Assembly: GCA_002504845.1 (NCBI GenBank) | Contig: DATW01000033.1 | Span: 1 to 8,207 of the forward strand | Source of the DNA: Euryarchaeota archaeon UBA250 | Lineage (GTDB): Archaea > Thermoplasmatota > Poseidoniia > Poseidoniales > Thalassarchaeaceae | Direction of reading: 5' to 3' | Length of the DNA: 8,207 nt | Shown: one piece after another, positions 7,101 through 8,207 of the stretch | Layout of the letters: each line of letters starts with the position of its first letter | Position numbering within the stretch: position 1 is the first letter of the stretch | Notes under the pieces: generated by a model | Told to the model about the DNA's origin: nothing | What the model saw: the letters and a program-made list of their open reading frames with translations, nothing else | Database searches by the model: none | Position numbers and translations under genes: made by a program

Positions 7101-7313
7101 TCTACAGACCATGTCTTTGTACAGTCGGGAGAGGACATGGTGGATTCCGGGTTTACCGTTTGCTGTAGGAGGGCCTTCGAGAAATATGAATGGCTTTCCA
7201 GAAGTTTTTCTGTTTTCTATGGACGACTGGAATGTGCCCTCATCATTCCATAGCCGGATGAGGTCATTTTCCAGCGCTACCGGGTCAAGGCGGCCTCCCT
7301 GCTCAGACTCCAT
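4119..7313 (-). CDS. ileS: Isoleucyl-tRNA synthetase, archaeal/eukaryal type (IleRS2-like) with GxHH active-site motif
   Basis: Attaches isoleucine to tRNA-Ile in the cytoplasm. The protein is 1064 residues from the ATG at 7313; the numbering here counts from an upstream in-frame TTG at 7334, so subtract 7. The ATG is preferred because GAGAGG lies 4 bases upstream and typical family N-termini begin shortly before LDPVALENDLIRLW. Visible elements: FLEGPPTANG then GIHH (63-66) in place of HIGH, GWDTHGLPVE (92-101), the CP1 editing domain with the Thr-rich TTTPWTLPGN (231-240) and GTGIVHTAVMYGEDDY (337-352), zinc-type Cys pairs (487/490 and 528/533), DCWFDSG (545-551), KMSKS (620-624), and an anticodon-binding helical domain from about 705. 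The C-terminus lacks the Cys-rich zinc module of bacterial IleRS1. Together these place it in the IleRS2 or archaeal/eukaryal group. The editing site appears intact. A Gly-rich insert (about 260-272) sits in the editing domain. The gene probably leads an operon with the CoA-transferase. Confidence 0.97.
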   Translation of the reverse strand: MESEQGGRLDPVALENDLIRLWNDEGTFQSSIENRKTSGKPFIFLEGPPTANGKPGIHHVLSRLYKDMVCRWKTMEGRVVERKAGWDTHGLPVEIEVQKRLDLMSNEAIEAYGMEAFNEACKESVWTYEQAWREMTERMGFWVDMDDPYVTLHDDYIESAWWSLKQMHDKGLLFRGHKVLPYCPQTGTSYSSHEVALGYKEVSEPAVFVKFQLVDDEASILAWTTTPWTLPGNVGLAVGPDVDYVRVRVTEPPSGAWDGRGGAEVGEEMILAKDLMGNVLRHKVEVISEIKGADLEGRKYVSPFPGAIDGDNHPAAWTVVAADFVTTTDGTGIVHTAVMYGEDDYNLGMKAGFPAQHTVDMNGRFFDGTHPGLDGRYVKECDDSIIDLLQSSGKLYREHQYVHDYPHCWRTDHPLLYYAMDSWFVRMTAVRDSIMKHNDSVEWAPPSTGTGRMGEWLSNLKDWAISRERYWGTPIPVWICSECGHEHCVGSRDEMEAMLSEGSSMPKELHRPYVDNVKLNCPSEGCSGEMNREPYVMDCWFDSGCASFAQWHYPFENQEIFESSFPVDYICEAVDQTRGWFYSLLAVGTTVFDKPTYRSCLSLGHILDKHGKKMSKSRGNVVDPWDHFNLEGADAIRWYMTTQSSPWQPTNFDPNGVRESYARMFLTLWNVYRFHADYAELDSFDRVSEDDAPNMSDRPSIDRWILSQVSNMADKVDSFFRAWDFHKAGREIERFIVDDLSNWYVRRSRRRLWDEAESADKAACHHTLREVLLVTCRIMAPIAPFMPDRIHRDLTGASVHLADWPCGSEALDSTLPPRDTKLESRMDLARNLAEAGRRIRVESSRRQRLPCRKGWIVGDADIGDLKDILSEELNVESLENEDDLERFQKMELKPNRKSLGKKCTSDLPAVLNEFSEIDPDSFLLEIQAGIAHLAGYPIDMDDVEIRRVEKEGFAAMTVESGGKDVTLVLDLSMDDALLSKGLARDIIRRVQAKRKELNLRIEASISLEISLSEESPELAEDDWNHILSETRSISGRRSGDQSLMESSFELDGSVVGFTVTPSED

Positions 7314-7368
7314 CAGGCCTCTCGACCCGGGCAATTGATTTCAATGTCCCCCGAGAGAATGGGCCCTC

Positions 7369-7376
7369 GCATATGC
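7369..7376. promoter_or_regulatory. Palindromic TATA-like element between ileS and nadE
   Basis: GCATATGC is a perfect 8-base palindrome near the middle of the 111-base divergent gap, about 56 bases from the ileS ATG and 49 bases from the nadE GTG. With transcription starting about 25 bases downstream, both genes would have leaders of about 25-32 bases. The ileS leader would contain GAGAGG (7318-7323); the nadE leader has no clear ribosome binding site. Another candidate for nadE is TACAATA near 7387-7393. Function is inferred. Confidence 0.3.
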
Positions 7377-7424
7377 CCCGGACGAGTACAATAGTCCATT
7401 AGCAGCCGTCTCATGTGACAGTAC

Positions 7425-8198
7425 GTGGAAGATTGGGGAAAGCTCTGTGAGGACATCTCGAAGTGGATCAAGAAGTACGCAGATGAGAATGGAATATCTG
7501 CTTTAGTTGTGGGTGTTTCAGGTGGCATCGACTCTGCTGTTACTTCGACGCTATGTGCAAAAAGCGGATTGGAAACAATTGCAGTCAATATGCCAATTCA
7601 TCAAGAGTCATCCCAATACGACTTGGCAAAGCGCCACATAGAGTGGCTAGAATCTAGATGGGCTAATGTGAGCAGCCATCTAGTTGACTTAACCGAATCT
7701 TATGATTCATATGTTGAAAGCGCTCTTGATGGTCTTGAGATATCCGAGTTATCGTTAGCGAATACAAGGGCGAGATTACGGATGACCACACTTTATGCCA
7801 TATCTGGTTCTAGAAAGGGTATTGTGGTCGGGACAGGGAACAAAGTGGAAGATTTCGGAGTGGGGTTCTATACAAAATATGGAGATGGGGGTGTCGATAT
7901 TTCGCCTATTGCTGATCTATTAAAATCAGAAGTTTACGCACTTGCTAAGGAAATGAGTGTAATTGAAGACATACAGAATTCGATTCCGAATGATGGATTG
8001 TGGGCGGACGGTAGAACGGACGAAGACCAGATCGGTGCAACGTACGAGGAAATTGAATGGGCGATGGCACAAGCTGATCGGGCTCAGCGAGAGGGGCTCT
8101 CTGATCGTCAAAAAGAAGTGTTAAGGATTTATCAGAAACTGCATGAATCCAACTCACACAAGATGAAGCCGATTCCGATTTATATTAAGAATTCTTAA
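7425..8198 (+). CDS. nadE: NH3-dependent NAD+ synthetase
   Basis: Catalyses the last step of NAD+ synthesis: deamido-NAD+, ATP and ammonia give NAD+, AMP and pyrophosphate. The 257-residue protein is one adenine nucleotide alpha-hydrolase domain. It shows the ATP-pyrophosphatase P-loop SGGIDS (32-37), LANTRARLRM (111-120), VVGTGNKVED (134-143), GFYTKYGDGGVDISPIADLLKSEV (147-170), DGLWADGRTDEDQIGATYEEI (190-210) and a closing HKMKPIP. There is no N-terminal glutaminase (nitrilase) domain, so it should use free ammonia or take it from a separate amidotransferase; none lies within this window. The start is GTG at 7425; an in-frame TGA at 7416-7418 rules out any earlier start. No Shine-Dalgarno site is visible, so initiation may be weak or SD-independent. 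The gene is divergent from ileS. All key motifs are present and the length is normal for the single-domain form. Confidence 0.96.
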   Translation: MEDWGKLCEDISKWIKKYADENGISALVVGVSGGIDSAVTSTLCAKSGLETIAVNMPIHQESSQYDLAKRHIEWLESRWANVSSHLVDLTESYDSYVESALDGLEISELSLANTRARLRMTTLYAISGSRKGIVVGTGNKVEDFGVGFYTKYGDGGVDISPIADLLKSEVYALAKEMSVIEDIQNSIPNDGLWADGRTDEDQIGATYEEIEWAMAQADRAQREGLSDRQKEVLRIYQKLHESNSHKMKPIPIYIKNS

Positions 8199-8199
8199 T
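8184..8199. terminator. Perfect 16-base palindrome over the nadE stop codon
   Basis: ATTAAGAATTCTTAAT is a perfect palindrome with no spacer, and the nadE TAA (8196-8198) is inside its right half. It is AT-rich and near the window end, so what follows is unknown. It could mark transcript termination, or it could be chance in an AT-rich 3' end. Confidence 0.3.
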
Positions 8200-8207
8200 C
8201 TGGACGG

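Noticed and set aside
2982..7260. A repeated 12-mer, CATAGCCGGATG, at 2982-2993 and 7249-7260
   Set aside because: About two 12-base matches are expected by chance among all position pairs in a window of this length. One copy is inside ileS and the other crosses a stop codon, with no shared context.
7314..7424. A T-box or other tRNA-sensing leader upstream of ileS
   Set aside because: The gap is only 111 bases and shared by two promoters. No specifier hairpin or conserved T-box sequence is visible, and T-boxes are a bacterial device.
7313..7588. A 91-codon minus-strand frame covering the nadE start and the divergent gap
   Set aside because: It is antisense to the nadE P-loop region and overlaps the ileS start. 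It has no independent support.
1..8207. A new defence, mobile or biosynthetic gene system made from these neighbours
   Set aside because: The recognisable genes are housekeeping or general-metabolism types in separate transcription units. No toxin-antitoxin pair, nuclease, integrase, repeat array or modular synthase is present.

Overview
This window looks like a stretch of chromosome from an uncultured archaeon. My best guess is Thermoplasmatota, of the marine group II (Poseidoniales) kind. The reasons are the archaeal/eukaryal (type 2) isoleucyl-tRNA synthetase, TATA-like boxes rather than -35/-10 promoters, few Shine-Dalgarno sites, and compact, mostly single-gene units. The placement is an inference from family resemblance, not a database result. 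No mobile element, CRISPR array, tRNA or rRNA was seen.

Layout from left to right: (1) the 3' part of a DEAD-box RNA helicase gene (+), open at the left edge and ending in a very basic tail; (2) a LURP-one-related/Tubby-like protein (-), convergent with the helicase; (3) a 63-residue protein of unknown function (+), probably on a leaderless or nearly leaderless transcript; (4) a class I SAM-dependent methyltransferase (-), convergent with the 63-residue gene with a 5-base gap; (5) a 71-residue protein with two membrane segments (+); (6) a family III (CaiB/BaiF) CoA-transferase (-), directly downstream of (7) ileS (-), probably one transcript; (8) nadE, an ammonia-dependent NAD+ synthetase (+), divergent from ileS and ending 9 bases before the window edge.

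The identified genes are housekeeping or general metabolism: RNA remodelling, tRNA-Ile charging, NAD+ synthesis and acyl-CoA chemistry. I see no gene set that forms one new multi-gene system. Adjacent genes switch strand at six of seven junctions, so most are probably transcribed alone.

The most notable observation is the ileS active-site signature. The class I HIGH motif (HxGH) is replaced by Gly-Ile-His-His (GxHH), the swapped form described in mupirocin hyper-resistant IleRS2 enzymes. Secondary observations are inverted repeats that overlap stop codons at every terminal gene junction, symmetric TATA-like boxes between divergent genes, and two unassigned small proteins.
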